Source of the DNA: Acanthococcus lagerstroemiae
Taxonomy: Eukaryota > Arthropoda > Insecta > Hemiptera > Eriococcidae
Assembly: GCA_031841125.1 (NCBI GenBank)
Contig: CM063113.1
Coordinates: forward strand, 56,351,211-56,415,210
Length of the DNA stretch: 64,000 nt
Reading direction: 5' to 3'
Position 1 is the first letter of the stretch, and every line of letters starts with the position of its first letter. Made by a program: the position numbers and the translations under genes. Below the pieces are notes generated by a model. That model searched no databases, was not told where the DNA came from, and worked only from the letters and a program-made list of their open reading frames with translations. Positions 38,390 through 53,277 of this stretch are shown one piece after another.

Positions 38390-41300
38390 TCAGCTGACAC
38401 TTTGAATTCCAATTGCTACGCCCATTATCGGTAGAAATTGCTGATTTTTTGTGTGGAACTTCGTAATCCAGCTCCAAATCAAGATTCGTTTCCAAATTGG
38501 AAATTTCCGGCCACCTAATCCCCTCCCACCTTTCAGAACTGCGAAGGAATTATTCAGCTGACACTTTGAATTCCAATTGCTACGCCCATTATGAGTAGAA
38601 ATTGCTGAATTTTTGTAAGGAACTTCTTCATGGAGCTGAAAATCCATATTCGTTTCCAAATTGAAATTTCCGATCACCAACCCCCTCCCTCCCTTCCGAA
38701 CTGCGAACTAATCATTCAGCTGACACTTTGAATTCCAATTGCTACGCCCATTATCGGTAGAAATTGCTGATTTTTTGTGTGGAACGTCGTAATCCAGCTC
38801 AAAATCAAGATTCGTTTCCAAATTGGAAATTTCCGGCCACCCAACCCCCTCCCACCTTTCAGAACTGCGAAGGAATTATTCAGCTGACACTTTGAATTCC
38901 AATTGCTACGCCCATTATGAGTAGAAATTGCTGATTTTTTGTGTGGAACTTCGTAATCCAGCTCAAAATCAAGATTCGTTTCCAAATTGGAAATTTCCGG
39001 CCACCTAATCCCCTCCCACCTTTCAGAACTGCGAAGGAATTATTCAGCTGACACTTTGAATTCCAATTGCTACACCCATTATCGGTAGAAATTGCTGATT
39101 TTTTGTGTGGAACTTCGTAATCCAGCTCCAAATCAAGATTCGTTTCCAAATTGGAAATTTCCGGCCACCTAATCCCCTCCCACCTTTCAGAACTGCGAAG
39201 GAATTATTCAGCTGACACTTTGAATTCCAATTGCTACGCCCATTATCGGTAGAAATTGCTGATTTTTTGTGTGGAACTTCGTAATCCAGCTCCAAATCAA
39301 GATTCGTTTCCAAATTGGAAATTTCCGGCCACCTAATCCCCTCCCACCTTTCAGAACTGCGAAGGAATTATTCAGCTGACACTTTGAATTCCAATTGCTA
39401 CGCCGATTATGAGTAGAAATTGCTGAATTTTTGTAAGGAACTTCTTCATGGAGCTGAAAATCCATATTCGTTTCCAAATTGATAATTTCCGATCACTCAA
39501 CCCCCTCCCTCCCTTCCGAACTGCGAACTAATCATTCAGCTGACACTTTGAATTCCAATTGCTACGCCCATTATCGGTAGAAATTGCTGATTTTTTGTGT
39601 GGAACGTCGTAATCCAGCTCAAAATCAAGATTCGTTTCCAAATGGGAAATTTCCGGCCACCAACCCCCTCCCACCTTTCAGAACTGCGAAGGAATTATAC
39701 AGCTGACACTTTGAATTCCAATTGCTACGCCCATCATCGGTAGAAATTGCTGATTTTTTGTGTGGAACTGCATAATAGGACTAAAATCCAGATTCGTTTC
39801 CAAATTAGAAATTTCCGGCCACCTAACCCCCTCCATCCCTTCTGAACTGCGAACTAATTATTCAGCTGACACTTTGAATTCCAATTGCTACGCCCATTAT
39901 CGGTAGAAATTGCTGATTTTTGTGTGGAACTTCGTAATCCAGCTCCAAATCAAGATTCGTTTCCAAATTGGAAATTTCCGGCCACCTAATCCCCTCCCAC
40001 CTTTCAGAACTGCGAAGGAATTATTCAGCTGACACTTTGAATTCCAATTGCTACGCCCATTATGAGTAGAAAGTGATGATTTTTTGTGTGGAACTTCGTA
40101 ATCCAGCTAAAAATCATGATTGGTTTCCAAATTGGAAATTTCCGGCCACCTAACCCCGTCCCTCCCTTCCGACCTGCGAACTAATCATTCAGCTGACACT
40201 TTGAATTCCAATTGCTACGCCCATTATCGGTAGAAATTGCTGATTTTTTGTGTGGAACGTCGTAATCCAGCTCAAAATCAAGATTCGTTTCCAAATTGGA
40301 AAATTCCGGCCACCCAACCCCCTCCCACCTTTCAGAACTGCGAAGGAATTATTCAGCTGACACTTTGAATTCCAATTGCTACGCCGATTATGAGTAGAAA
40401 TTGCTGAATTTTTGTAAGGAACTTCTTCATGGAGCTGAAAATCCATATTCGTTTCCAAATTGATAATTTCCGATCACTCAACCCCCTCCCTCCCTTCCGA
40501 ACTGCGAACTAATCATTCAGCTGACACTTTGAATTCCAATTGCTACGCCCATTATCGGTAGAAATTGCTGATTTTTTGTGTGGAACGTCGTAATCCAGCT
40601 CAAAATCAAGATTCGTTTCCAAATTGGAAATTTCCGGCCACCCAACCCCCTCCCACCTTTCAGAACTGCGAAGGAATTATTCAGCTGACACTTTGAATTC
40701 CAATTGCTACGCCCATTATCGGTAGAAATTGCTGATTTTTTGTGTGGAACTGCATAATAGGACTAAGAATCCAGATTCGTTTCCAAATTAGAAATTTCCG
40801 GCCACCTAACCCCCTCCATCCCTTCTGAACTGCGAACTAATTATTCAGCTGACACTTTGAATTCCAATTGCTACGCCCATTATCGGTAGAAATTGCTGAT
40901 TTTTGGTGTGGAACTTCGTAATCCAGCTCCAAATCAAGATTCGTTTCCAAATTGGAAATTTCCGGCCACCTAATCCCCTCCCACCTTTCAGAACTGCGAA
41001 GGAATTATTCAGCTGACACTTTGAATTCCAATTGCTACGCCCATTATGAGTAGAAATTGCTGATTTTTTGTGTGGAACTTCGTAATCCAGCTAAAAATCA
41101 TGATTCGTTTCCAAATTGGAAATTTCCGGCCACCTAACCCCTCCCTCCCTTCAGAACTGCGAACTAATTATTCAGCTGACACTTTGAATTCCAATTGCTA
41201 CGCCCATTATCAGTAGAAATTGCTGAATTTTTGTGTTGAACTGCCTCATGGGGCGACAAATCCAGATTTGTTTCCAAATTGGAAATTTCCGGCCACCTAA

Positions 41301-41662
41301 CCCCTCCCTCCCTTCAGAACTGCGAACTAATCATTCAGCTGACACTTTGAATTCCAATTGCTACGCCCATTATCGGTAGAAATTGCTGATTTTTTGTGTG
41401 GAACTTCGTAATCCAGCTCCAAATCAGGATTCGTTTCCAAATTGGAAATTTCCGGCCACCTAATCCCCTCCCACCTTTCAGAACTGCGAAGGAATTATTC
41501 AGCTGACACTTTGAATTCCAATTGCTACGCCCATTATGAGTAGAAATTGCTGATTTTTTGTGTGGAACTTCGTAATCCAGCTCAAAATCAAGATTCGTTT
41601 CCAAATTGGAAATTTCCGGCCACCTAATCCCCTCCCACCTTTCAGAACTGCGAAGGAATTAT

Positions 41663-44600
41663 TCAGCTGACACTTTGAATTCCAATTGCTACGCCCATTA
41701 TCGGTAGAAATTGCTGATTTTTTGTGTGGAACTTCGTAATCCAGCTCCAAATCAGGATTCGTTTCCAAATTGGAAATTTCCGGCCACCTAATCCCCTCCC
41801 ACCTTTCAGAACTGCGAAGGAATTATTCAGCTGACACTTTGAATTCCAATTGCTACGCCCATTATCGGTAGAAATTGCTGATTTTTTGTGTGGAACTTCG
41901 TAATCCAGCTCCAAATCAAGATTCGTTTCCAAATTGGAAATTTCCGGCCACCTAATCCCCTCCCACCTTTCAGAACTGCGAAGGAATTATTCAGCTGACA
42001 CTTTGAATTCCAATTGCTACGCCCATTATGAGTAGAAATTGCTGAATTTTTGTGTGGAACTTCTTCATGGAGCTGAAAATCCAGATTCGTTTCCAAATTG
42101 AAATTTCCGATCACTAACCCCTCCCTCCCTTCAGAACTGCGAACTAATCATTCAGCTGACACTTTGAATTCCAATTGCTACGCCCATTATCGGTAGAAAT
42201 TGCTGATTTTTTGTGTGGAACTTCGTAATCCAGCTCAAAATCAAGATTCGTTTCCAAATTGGAAATTTCCGGCCACCTAACCCCTCCCACCTTTCAGAAC
42301 TGCGAAGGAATTATTCAGCTGACACTTTGAATTCCAATTGCTACGCCCATTATGAGTAGAAATTGCTGAATTTTTGTGTGGAACTTCGTAATCCAACTCC
42401 AAATCAAGATTCGTTTCCAAATTGGAAATTTCCGATCACTCAACCTCCTCCCTCCCTTCCGAACTGCGAACTAATCATTCAGCTGACACTTTGAATTCCA
42501 ATTGCTACGCCCATTATCGGTAGAAATTGCTGATTTTTTGTGTGGAACGTCGTAATCCAGCTCAAAATCAAGATTCGTTTCCAAATTGGAAATTTCCGGC
42601 CACCCAACCCCCTCCCACCTTTCAGAACTGCGAAGGAATTATACAGCTGACACTTTGAATTCCAATTGCTACGCCCATTATCGGTAGAAATTGCTGATTT
42701 TTTGTGTGGAACTGCATAATAGGACTAAAATCCAGATTCGTTTCCAAATTAGAAATTTCCGGCCACCTAACCCCTCCATCCCTTCTGAACTGCGAACAAA
42801 TTATTCAGCTGACACTTTGAATTCCAATTGCTACGCCCATTATCGGTAGAAATTGCTGATTTTTGGTGTGGAACTTCGTAATCCAGCTCCAAATCAAGAT
42901 TCGTTTCCAAATTGGAAATTTCCGGCCACCTAATCCCCTCCCACCTTTCAGAACTGCGAAGGAATTATTCAGCTGACACTTTGAATTCCAATTGCTACGC
43001 CCATTATGAGTAGAAATTGCTGATTTTTTGTGTGGAACTTCGTAATCCAGCTAAAAATCAAGATTCGTTTCCAAATTGGAAATTTCCGGCCACCTAACCC
43101 CCTCCCTCCCTTCAGAACTGCGAACTAATTATTCAGCTGACACTTTGAATTCCAATTGCTACGCCCATTATCAGTAGAAATTGCTGAATTTTTGTGTGGA
43201 ACTGTCATGGGGCGACAAATCCAGATTTGTTTCCAAATTGGAAATTTCCGGCCACCTAACCCCGTCCCTCCCTTCAGAACTGCGAACTAATCATTCAGCT
43301 GACACTTTGAATTCCAATTGCTACGCCCATTATCGGTAGAAATTGCTGATTTTTTGTGTGGAACTTCGTAATCCAGCTCCAAATCAGGATTCGTTTCCAA
43401 ATTGGAAATTTCCGGCCACCTAATCCCCTCCCACCTTTCAGAACTGCGAAGGAATTATTCAGCTGACACTTTGAATTCCAATTGCTACGCCCATTATGAG
43501 TAGAAATTGCTGATTTTTTGTGTGGAACTTCGTAATCCAGCTCAAAATCAAGATTCGTTTCCAAATTGGAAATTTCCGGCCACCTAATCCCCTCCCACCT
43601 TTCAGAACTGCGAAGGAATTATTCAGCTGACACTTTGAATTCCAATTGCTACGCCCATTATCGGTAGAAATTGCTGATTTTTTGTGTGGAACTTCGTAAT
43701 CCAGCTCAAAATCAAGATTCGTTTCCAAATTGGAAATTTCCGGCCACCTAATCCCCTCCCACCTTTCAGAACTGCGAAGGAATTATTCAGCTGACACTTT
43801 GAATTCCAATTGCTACGCCCATTATCGGTAGAAATTGCTGATTTTTTGTGTGGAACTGCATAATAGGACTAAGAATCCAGATTCGTTTCCAAATTGGAAA
43901 TTTCCGGCCACCTAATCCCCTCCCACCTTTCAGAACTGCGAACTAATTATTCAGCTGACACTTTGAATTCCAATTGCTACGCCCATTATCGGTAGAAATT
44001 GCTGATTTTTTGTGTGGAACTTCGTAATCCAGCTCCAAATCAAGATTCGTTTCCAAATTGGAAATTTCCGGCCACCTAACCCCCTCCCACCTTTCAGAAC
44101 TGCGAAGGAATTATTCAGCTGACACTTTGAATTCCAATTGCTACGCCCATTATCGGTAGAAATTGCTGATTTTTTGTGTGGAACTGCATAATAGGACTAA
44201 GAATCCAGATTCGTTTCCAAATAAAAATTTCCGGCCACCTAACCCCCTCCATCCCTTCTGAACTGCGAACTAATTATTCAGCTGACACTTTGAATTCCAA
44301 TTGCTACGCCCATTATCGGTAGAAATTGCTGATTTTTTGTGTGGAACTTCGTAATCCAGCTCCAAATCAAGATTCGTTTCCAAATTGGAAATTTCCGGCC
44401 ACCTAATCCCCTCCCACCTTTCAGAACTGCGAAGGAATTATTCAGCTGACACTTTGAATTCCAATTGCTACGCCCATTATGAGTAGAAATTGCTGATTTT
44501 GTGTGTGGAACTTCGTAATCCAGCTCCAAATCAAGATTCGTTTCCAAATTGGAAATTTCCGGCCACCTAACCCCTCCCACCTTTCAGAACTGCGAAGGAA

Positions 44601-46337
44601 TTATTCAGCTGACACTTTGAATTCCAATTGCTACGCCCATTATCGGTAGAAATTGCTGATTTTTTGTGTTGAACTGCCTCATGGGGCGACAAATCCAGAT
44701 TCGTTTCCAAATTGGAAATTTCCGGCCACCTAATCCCCTCCCACCTTTCAGAACTGCGAAGGAATTATTCAGCTGACACTTTGAATTCCAATTGCTACGC
44801 CCATTATGGTAGAAATTGCTGATTTTTTGTGTGGAACTTCGTAATCCAGCTAAAAATCATGATTCGTTTCCAAATTGGAAATTTCCGGCCACCTAACCCC
44901 TCCCACCCTTCAGAACTGCGAACTAATTATTCAGCTGACACTTTGAATTCCAATTGCTACGCCCATTATCAGTAGAAATTGCTGATTTTTGTGTGGAACT
45001 TCGTAATCCAGCGACAAATCCAGATTCGTTTCCAAATTGGAAATTTCCGGCCACCTAACCCCTCCCACCCTTCAGAACTGCGAAGGAATTATTCAGCTGA
45101 CACTTTGAATTCCAATTGCTACGCCCATTATCGGTAGAAATTGCTGATTTTTTGTGTGGAACTTCGTAATCCAGCTCCAAATCAAGATTCGTTTCCAAAT
45201 TGGAAATTTCCGGCCACCTAATCCCCTCCCACCTTTCAGAACTGCGAAGGAATTATTCAGCTGACACTTTGAATTCCAATTGCTACGCCCATTATGAGTA
45301 GAAATTGCTGATTTTTTGTGTGGAACTTCGTAATCCAGCTCAAAATCAAGATTCGTTTCCAAATTGGAAATTTCCGGCCACCTAATCCCCTCCCACCTTC
45401 AGAACTGCGAAGGAATTATTCAGCTGACACTTTGAATTCCAATTGCTACGCCCATTATCGGTAGAAATTGCTGATTTTTTGTGTGGAACTTCGTAATCCA
45501 GCTCAAAATCAAGATTCGTTTCCAAATTGGAAATTTCCGGCCACCTAATCCCCTCCCACCTTTCAGAACTGCGAAGGAATTATTCAGCTGACACTTTGAA
45601 TTCCAATTGCTACGCCCATTATCGGTAGAAATTGCTGATTTTTTGTGTGGAACTTCGTAATAGCTAAAATCAAGATTCGTTTCCAAATTGGAAATTTCCG
45701 GCCACCTAACCCCCTCCACCTTTCAGAACTGCGAAGGAATTATTCAGCTGACACTTTGAATTCCAATTGCTACGCCCATTATCGGTAGAAATTGCTGATT
45801 TTTGGTGTGGAACTTCGTAATCCAGCTCCAAATCCAGATTTGTTTCCAAATTGGAAATTTCCGGCCACCTAACCCCCTCCCTCCCTTCAGAACTGCGAAG
45901 GAATTATTCAGCTGACACTTTGAATTCCAATTGCTACGCCCATTATCGGTAGAAATTGCTGATTTTTTGTGTGGAACTTCGTAATAGGACTAAATCCAGA
46001 TTCGTTTCCAAATTGGAAATTTCCGGCCACCTAACCCCTCCACCCTTCAGAACTGCGAACTAATCATTCAGCTGACACTTTGAATTCCAATTGCTACGCC
46101 CATTATCGGTAGAAATTGCTTAATTTTTGTGTGGAACTTCGTAATCCAGCTCCAAATCAAGATTCGTTTCCAAATTGGAAATTTCCGGCCACCTAATCCC
46201 CTCCCACCTTTCAGAACTGCGAAGGAATTATTCAGCTGACACTTTGAATTCCAATTGCTACGCCCATTATGAGTAGAAATTGCTGATTTTTTGTGTGGAA
46301 CTTCGTAATCCAGCTCCAAATCAAGATTCGTTTCCAA
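41663..46337. repeat. Indel-rich, consensus-like array segment
   Basis: Between the corresponding points 41663 and 46068 the distance is 4405 bp, 23 bases short of 27 full monomers. The region shows many small deletions, e.g. AACCCCTCCC for AACCCCCTCCC, GGACTAAAATCC for GGACTAAGAATCC, AAATAAAAATTTCC near 44220, TTATGGTAG near 44807 and TAATAGCTAAAATC near 45660. Hybrid B/A monomers occur near 43860. Apart from these deletions the monomers resemble a consensus and lack most private variants seen elsewhere. Confidence 0.6.
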
Positions 46338-49300
46338 ATTGGAAATTTCCGGCCACCCAACCCCCTCCCACCTTTCAGAACTGCGAAGGAATTATACAGC
46401 TGACACTTTGAATTCCAATTGCTACGCCCATCATCGGTAGAAATTGCTGATTTTTTGTGTGGAACTGCATAATAGGACTAAGAATCCAGATTCGTTTCCA
46501 AATTAGAAATTTCCGGCCACCTAACCCCCTCCATCCCTTCTGAACTGCGAACTAATTATTCAGCTGACACTTTGAATTCCAATTGCTACGCCCATTATCG
46601 GTAGAAAGTGCTGATTTTTGGTGTGGAACTTCGTAATCCAGCTCCAAATCAAGATTCGTTTCCAAATTGGAAATTTCCGGCCACCTAATCCCCTCCCACC
46701 TTTCAGAACTGCGAAGGAATTATTCAGCTGACACTTTGAATTCCAATTGCTACGCCCATTATGAGTAGAAATTGCTGATTTTTTGTGTGGAACTTCGTAA
46801 TCCAGCTCAAAATCAAGATTCGTTTCCAAATTGGAAATTTCCGGCCACCTAACCCCTCCCTCCCTTCAGAACTGCGAACTAATCATTCAGCTGACACTTT
46901 GAATTCCAATTGCTACGCCCATTATCGGTAGAAATTGCTGATTTTTTGTGTGGAACTTCGTAATCCAGCTCAAAATCAAGATTCGTTTCCAAATTGGAAA
47001 ATTCCGGCCACCTAACCCCTCCCACCTTTCAGAACTGCGAAGGAATTATTCAGCTGACACTTTGAATTCCAATTGCTACGCCGATTATGAGTAGAAATTG
47101 CTGAATTTTTGTAAGGAACTTCTTCATGGAGCTGAAAATCCATATTCGTTTCCAAATTGATAATTTCCGATCACTCAACCCCCTCCCTCCCTTCCGACCT
47201 GCGAACTAATCATTCAGCTGACACTTTGAATTCCAATTGCTACGCCCATTATCGGTAGAAATTGCTGATTTTTTGTGTGGAACGTCGTAATCCAGCTCAA
47301 AATCAAGATTCGTTTCCAAATGGGAAATTTCCGGCCACCCAACCCCCTCCCACCTTTCAGAACTGCGAAGGAATTATACAGCTGACACTTTGAATTCCAA
47401 TTGCTACGCCCATCATCGGTAGAAATTGCTGATTTTTTGTGTGGAACTGCATAATAGGACTAAGAATCCAGATTCGTTTCCAAATTAGAAATTTCCGGCC
47501 ACCTAACCCCCTCCATCCCTTCTGAACTGCGAACTAATTATTCAGCTGACACTTTGAATTCCAATTGCTACGCCCATTATCGGTAGAAATTGCTGATTTT
47601 TGGTGTGGAACTTCGTAATCCAGCTCCAAATCAAGATTCGTTTCCAAATTGGAAATTTCCGGCCACCTAATCCCCTCCCACCTTTCAGAACTGCGAAGGA
47701 ATTATTCAGCTGACACTTTGAATTCCAATTGCTACGCCCATTATGAGTAGAAATTGATGATTTTTTGTGTGGAACTTCGTAATCCAGCTAAAAATCATGA
47801 TTGGTTTCCAAATTGGAAATTTCCGGCCACCTAACCCCCTCCCTCCTTCAGAACTGCGAACTAATTATTCAGCTGACACTTTGAATTCCAATTGCTACGC
47901 CCATTATCAGTAGAAATTGCTGAATTTTTGTGTTGAACTGCCTCATGGGGCGACAAATCCAGATTTGTTTCCAAATTGGAAATTTCCGGCCACCTAACCC
48001 CGTCCCTCCCTTCAGAACTGCGAACTAATCATTCAGCTGACACTTTGAATTCCAATTGCTACGCCCATTATCGGTAGAAATTGCTGATTTTTTGTGTGGA
48101 ACTTCGTAATCCAGCTCCAAATCAGGATTCGTTTCCAAATTGGAAATTTCCGGCCACCTAATCCCCTCCCACCTTTCAGAACTGCGAAGGAATTATTCAG
48201 CTGACACTTTGAATTCCAATTGCTACGCCCATTATGAGTAGAAATTGCTGATTTTTTGTGTGGAACTTCGTAATCCAGCTCAAAATCAAGATTCGTTTCC
48301 AAATTGGAAATTTCCGGCCACCTAATCCCCTCCCACCTTTCAGAACTGCGAAGGAATTATTCAGCTGACACTTTGAATTCCAATTGCTACGCCCATTATC
48401 GGTAGAAATTGCTGATTTTTTGTGTGGAACTTCGTAATCCAGCTCCAAATCAGGATTCGTTTCCAAATTGGAAATTTCCGGCCACCTAATCCCCTCCCAC
48501 CTTTCAGAACTGCGAAGGAATTATTCAGCTGACACTTTGAATTCCAATTGCTACGCCCATTATCGGTAGAAATTGCTGATTTTTTGTGTGGAACTTCGTA
48601 ATCCAGCTCCAAATCAAGATTCGTTTCCAAATTGGAAATTTCCGGCCACCTAATCCCCTCCCACCTTTCAGAACTGCGAAGGAATTATTCAGCTGACACT
48701 TTGAATTCCAATTGCTACGCCGATTATGAGTAGAAATTGCTGAATTTTTGTAAGGAACTTCTTCATGGAGCTGAAAATCCATATTCGTTTCCAAATTGAT
48801 AATTTCCGATCACTCAACCCCTCCCTCCCTTCCGACTGCGAACTAATCATTCAGCTGACACTTTGAATTCCAATTGCTACGCCCATTATCGGTAGAAATT
48901 GCTGATTTTTTGTGTGGAACGTCGTAATCCAGCTCAAAATCAAGATTCGTTTCCAAATGGGAAATTTCCGGCCACCCAACCCCCTCCCACCTTTCAGAAC
49001 TGCGAAGGAATTATTCAGCTGACACTTTGAATTCCAATTGCTACGCCGATTATGAGTAGAAATTGCTGAATTTTTGTAAGGAACTTCTTCATGGAGCTGA
49101 AAATCCATATTCGTTTCCAAATTGATAATTTCCGATCACTCAACCCCCTCCCTCCCTTCCGACCTGCGAACTAATCATTCAGCTGACACCTTGAATTCCA
49201 ATTGCTACGCCCATTATCGGTAGAAATTGCTGATTTTTTGTGTGGAACGTCGTAATCCAGCTCAAAATCAAGATTCGTTTCCAAATTGGAAATTTCCGGC

Positions 49301-49997
49301 CACCCAACCCCCTCCCACCTTTCAGAACTGCGAAGGAATTATACAGCTGACACTTTGAATTCCAATTGCTACGCCCATCATCGGTAGAAATTGCTGATTT
49401 TTTGTGTGGAACTGCATAATAGGACTAAGAATCCAGATTCGTTTCCAAATTAGAAATTTCCGGCCACCTAACCCCCTCCATCCCTTCTGAACTGCGAACA
49501 AATTATTCAGCTGACACTTTGAATTCCAATTGCTACGCCCATTATCGGTAGAAAGTGCTGATTTTTGGTGTGGAACTTCGTAATCCAGCTCCAAATCAAG
49601 ATTCGTTTCCAAATTGGAAATTTCCGGCCACCTAATCCCCTCCCACCTTTCAGAACTGCGAAGGAATTATTCAGCTGACACTTTGAATTCCAATTGCTAC
49701 GCCCATTATGAGTAGAAATTGATGATTTTTTGTGTGGAACTTCGTAATCCAGCTAAAAATCATGATTGGTTTCCAAATTGGAAATTTCCGGCCACCTAAC
49801 CCCTCCCTCCCTTCAGAACTGCGAACTAATTATTCAGCTGACACTTTGAATTCTAATTGCTACGCCCATTATCAGTAGAAATTGCTGAATTTTTGTGTTG
49901 AACTGCCTCATGGGGCGACAAATCCAGATTTGTTTCCAAATTGGAAATTTCCGGCCACCTAACCCCGTCCCTCCCTTCAGAACTGCGAACTAATCAT

Positions 49998-52900
49998 TCA
50001 GCTGACACTTTGAATTCCAATTGCTACGCCCATTATCGGTAGAAATTGCTGATTTTTTGTGTGGAACTTCGTAATCCAGCTCCAAATCAGGATTCGTTTC
50101 CAAATTGGAAATTTCCGGCCACCTAATCCCCTCCCACCTTTCAGAACTGCGAAGGAATTATTCAGCTGACACTTTGAATTCCAATTGCTACGCCCATTAT
50201 GAGTAGAAATTGCTGATTTTTTGTGTGGAACTTCGTAATCCAGCTCAAAATCAAGATTCGTTTCCAAATTGGAAATTTCCGGCCACCTAATCCCCTCCCA
50301 CGTTTCAGAACTGTGAAGGAATTATTCAGCTGACACTTTGAATTCCAATTGCTACGCCCATTATCGGTAGAAATTGCTGATTTTTTGTGTGGAACTTCGT
50401 AATCCAGCTCAAAATCAAGATTCGTTTCCAAATTGGAAATTTCCGGCCACCTAATCCCCTCCCACCTTTCAGAACTGTGAAGGAATTATTCAGCTGACAC
50501 TTTGAATTCCAATTGCTACGCCCATTATCGGTAGAAATTGCTGATTTTTTGTGTGGAACTGCATAATAGGACTAAGAATCCAGATTCGTTTCCAAATTAG
50601 AAATTTCCGGCCACCTAACCCCCTCCATCCCTTCTGAACTGCGAACTAATTATTCAGCTGACACTTTGAATTCCAATTGCTACGTCCATTATCGGTAGAA
50701 AGTGCTGATTTTTGGTGTGGAACTTCGTAATCCAGCTCCAAATCAAGATTCGTTTCCAAATGGGAAATTTCCGGCCACCCAACCCCCTCCCACCTTTCAG
50801 AACTGCGAAGGAATTATACAGCTGACACTTTGAATTCCAATTGCTACGCCCATCATCGGTAGAAATTGCTGATTTTTTGTGTGGAACTGCATAATAGGAC
50901 TAAGAATCCAGATTCGTTTCCAAATTAGAAATTTCCGGCCACCTAACCCCCTCCATCCCTTCTGAACTGCGAACTAATTATTCAGCTGACACTTTGAATT
51001 CCAATTGCTACGCCCATTATCGGTAGAAAGTGCGGATTTTTGGTGTGGAACTTCGTAATCCAGCTCCAAATCAAGATTCGTTTCCAAATTGGAAATTTCC
51101 GGCCACCTAATCCCCTCCCACCTTTCAGAACTGCGAAGGAATTATTCAGCTGACACTTTGAATTCCAATTGCTACGCCCATTATGAGTAGAAATTGATGA
51201 TTTTTGGTGTGGAACTTCGTAATCCAGCTCCAAATCAAGATTCGTTTCCAAATGGGAAATTTCCGGCCACCCAACCCCCTCCCACCTTTCAGAACTGCGA
51301 AGGAATTATACAGCTGACACTTTGAATTCCAATTGCTACGCCCATCATCGGTAGAAATTGCTGATCTTTTGTGTGGAACTGCATAATAGGACTAAGAATC
51401 CAGATTCGTTTCCAAATTAGAAATTTCCGGCCACCTAATCCCCTCCCACCTTTCAGAACTGCGAAGGAATTATTCAGCTGACACTTTGAATTCCAATTGC
51501 TACGCCCATTATGAGTAGAAATTGATGATTTTTTGTGTGGAACTTCGTAATCCAGCTAAAAATCATGATTGGTTTCCAAATTGGAAATTTCCGGCCACCT
51601 AACCCCCTCCCTCCCTTCAGAACTGCGAACTAATTATTCAGCTGACACTTTGAATTCTAATTGCTACGCCCATTATCAGTAGAAATTGCTGAATTTTTGT
51701 GTTGAACTGCCTCATGGGGCGACAAATCCAGATTTGTTTCCAAATTGGAAATTTCCGGCCACCTAACCCCGTCCCTCCCTTCAGAACTGCGAACTAATCA
51801 TTCAGCTGACACTTTGAATTCCAATTGCTACGCCCATTATCGGTAGAAATTGCTGATTTTTTGTGTGGAACTTCGTAATCCAGCTCCAAATCAGGATTCG
51901 TTTCCAAATTGGAAATTTCCGGCCACCTAATCCCCTCCCACCTTTCAGAACTGCGAAGGAATTATTCAGCTGACACTTTGAATTCCAATTGCTACGCCCA
52001 TTATGAGTAGAAATTGCTGATTTTTTGTGTGGAACTTCGTAATCCAGCTCAAAATCAAGATTCGTTTCCAAATTGGAAATTTCCGGCCACCTAATCCCCT
52101 CCCACCTTTCAGAACTGTGAAGGAATTATTCAGCTGACACTTTGAATTCCAATTGCTACGCCCATTATCGGTAGAAATTGCTGATTTTTTGTGTGGAACT
52201 TCGTAATCCAGCTCAAAATCAAGATTCGTTTCCAAATTGGAAATTTCCGGCCACCTAATCCCCTCCCACCTTTCAGAACTGTGAAGGAATTATTCAGCTG
52301 ACACTTTGAATTCCAATTGCTACGCCCATTATCGGTAGAAATTGCTGATTTTTTGTGTGGAACTGCATAATAGGACTAAGAATCCAGATTCGTTTCCAAA
52401 TTAGAAATTTCCGGCCACCTAACCCCCTCCATCCCTTCTGAACTGCGAACTAATTATTCAGCTGACACTTTGAATTCCAATTGCTACGCCCATTATCGGT
52501 AGAAAGTGCTGATTTTTGGTGTGGAACTTCGTAATCCAGCTCCTAATCAAGATTCGTTTCCAAATGGGAAATTTCCGGCCACCCAACCCCCTCCCACCTT
52601 TCAGAACTGCGAAGGAATTATACAGCTGACACTTTGAATTCCAATTGCTACGCCCATCATCGGTAGAAATTGCTGATTTTTTGTGTGGAACTGCATAATA
52701 GGACTAAGAATCCAGATTCGTTTCCAAATTAGAAATTTCCGGCCACCTAACCCCCTCCATCCCTTCTGAACTGCGAACTAATTATTCAGCTGACACTTTG
52801 AATTCCAATTGCTACGCCCATTATCGGTAGAAAGTGCTGATTTTTGGTGTGGAACTTCGTAATCCAGCTCCAAATCAAGATTCGTTTCCAAATTGGAAAT

Positions 52901-53277
52901 TTCCGGCCACCTAATCCCCTCCCACCTTTCAGAACTGCGAAGGAATTATTCAGCTGACACTTTGAATTCCAATTGCTACGCCCATTATGAGTAGAAATTG
53001 ATGATTTTTGGTGTGGAACTTCGTAATCCAGCTCCAAATCAAGATTCGTTTCCAAATGGGAAATTTCCGGCCACCCAACCCCCTCCCACCTTTCAGAACT
53101 GCGAAGGAATTATACAGCTGACACTTTGAATTCCAATTGCTACGCCCATCATCGGTAGAAATTGCTGATTTTTTGTGTGGAACTGCATAATAGGACTAAG
53201 AATCCAGATTCGTTTCCAAATTAGAAATTTCCGGCCACCTAACCCCCTCCATCCCTTCTGAACTGCGAACTAATTAT
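49998..53277. repeat. 11-mer higher-order repeat (1804-bp period)
   Basis: 49998-51801 recurs from 51802 with an offset of exactly 11 x 164 bp; monomers at 49998, 50162 and 50982 match those at 51802, 51966 and 52786. The order is A A A B A B A A B E C in the first unit. The second departs after nine monomers. Part of the unit recurs again at 56554-57807 (offset 4752 from the second copy). Confidence 0.8.
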
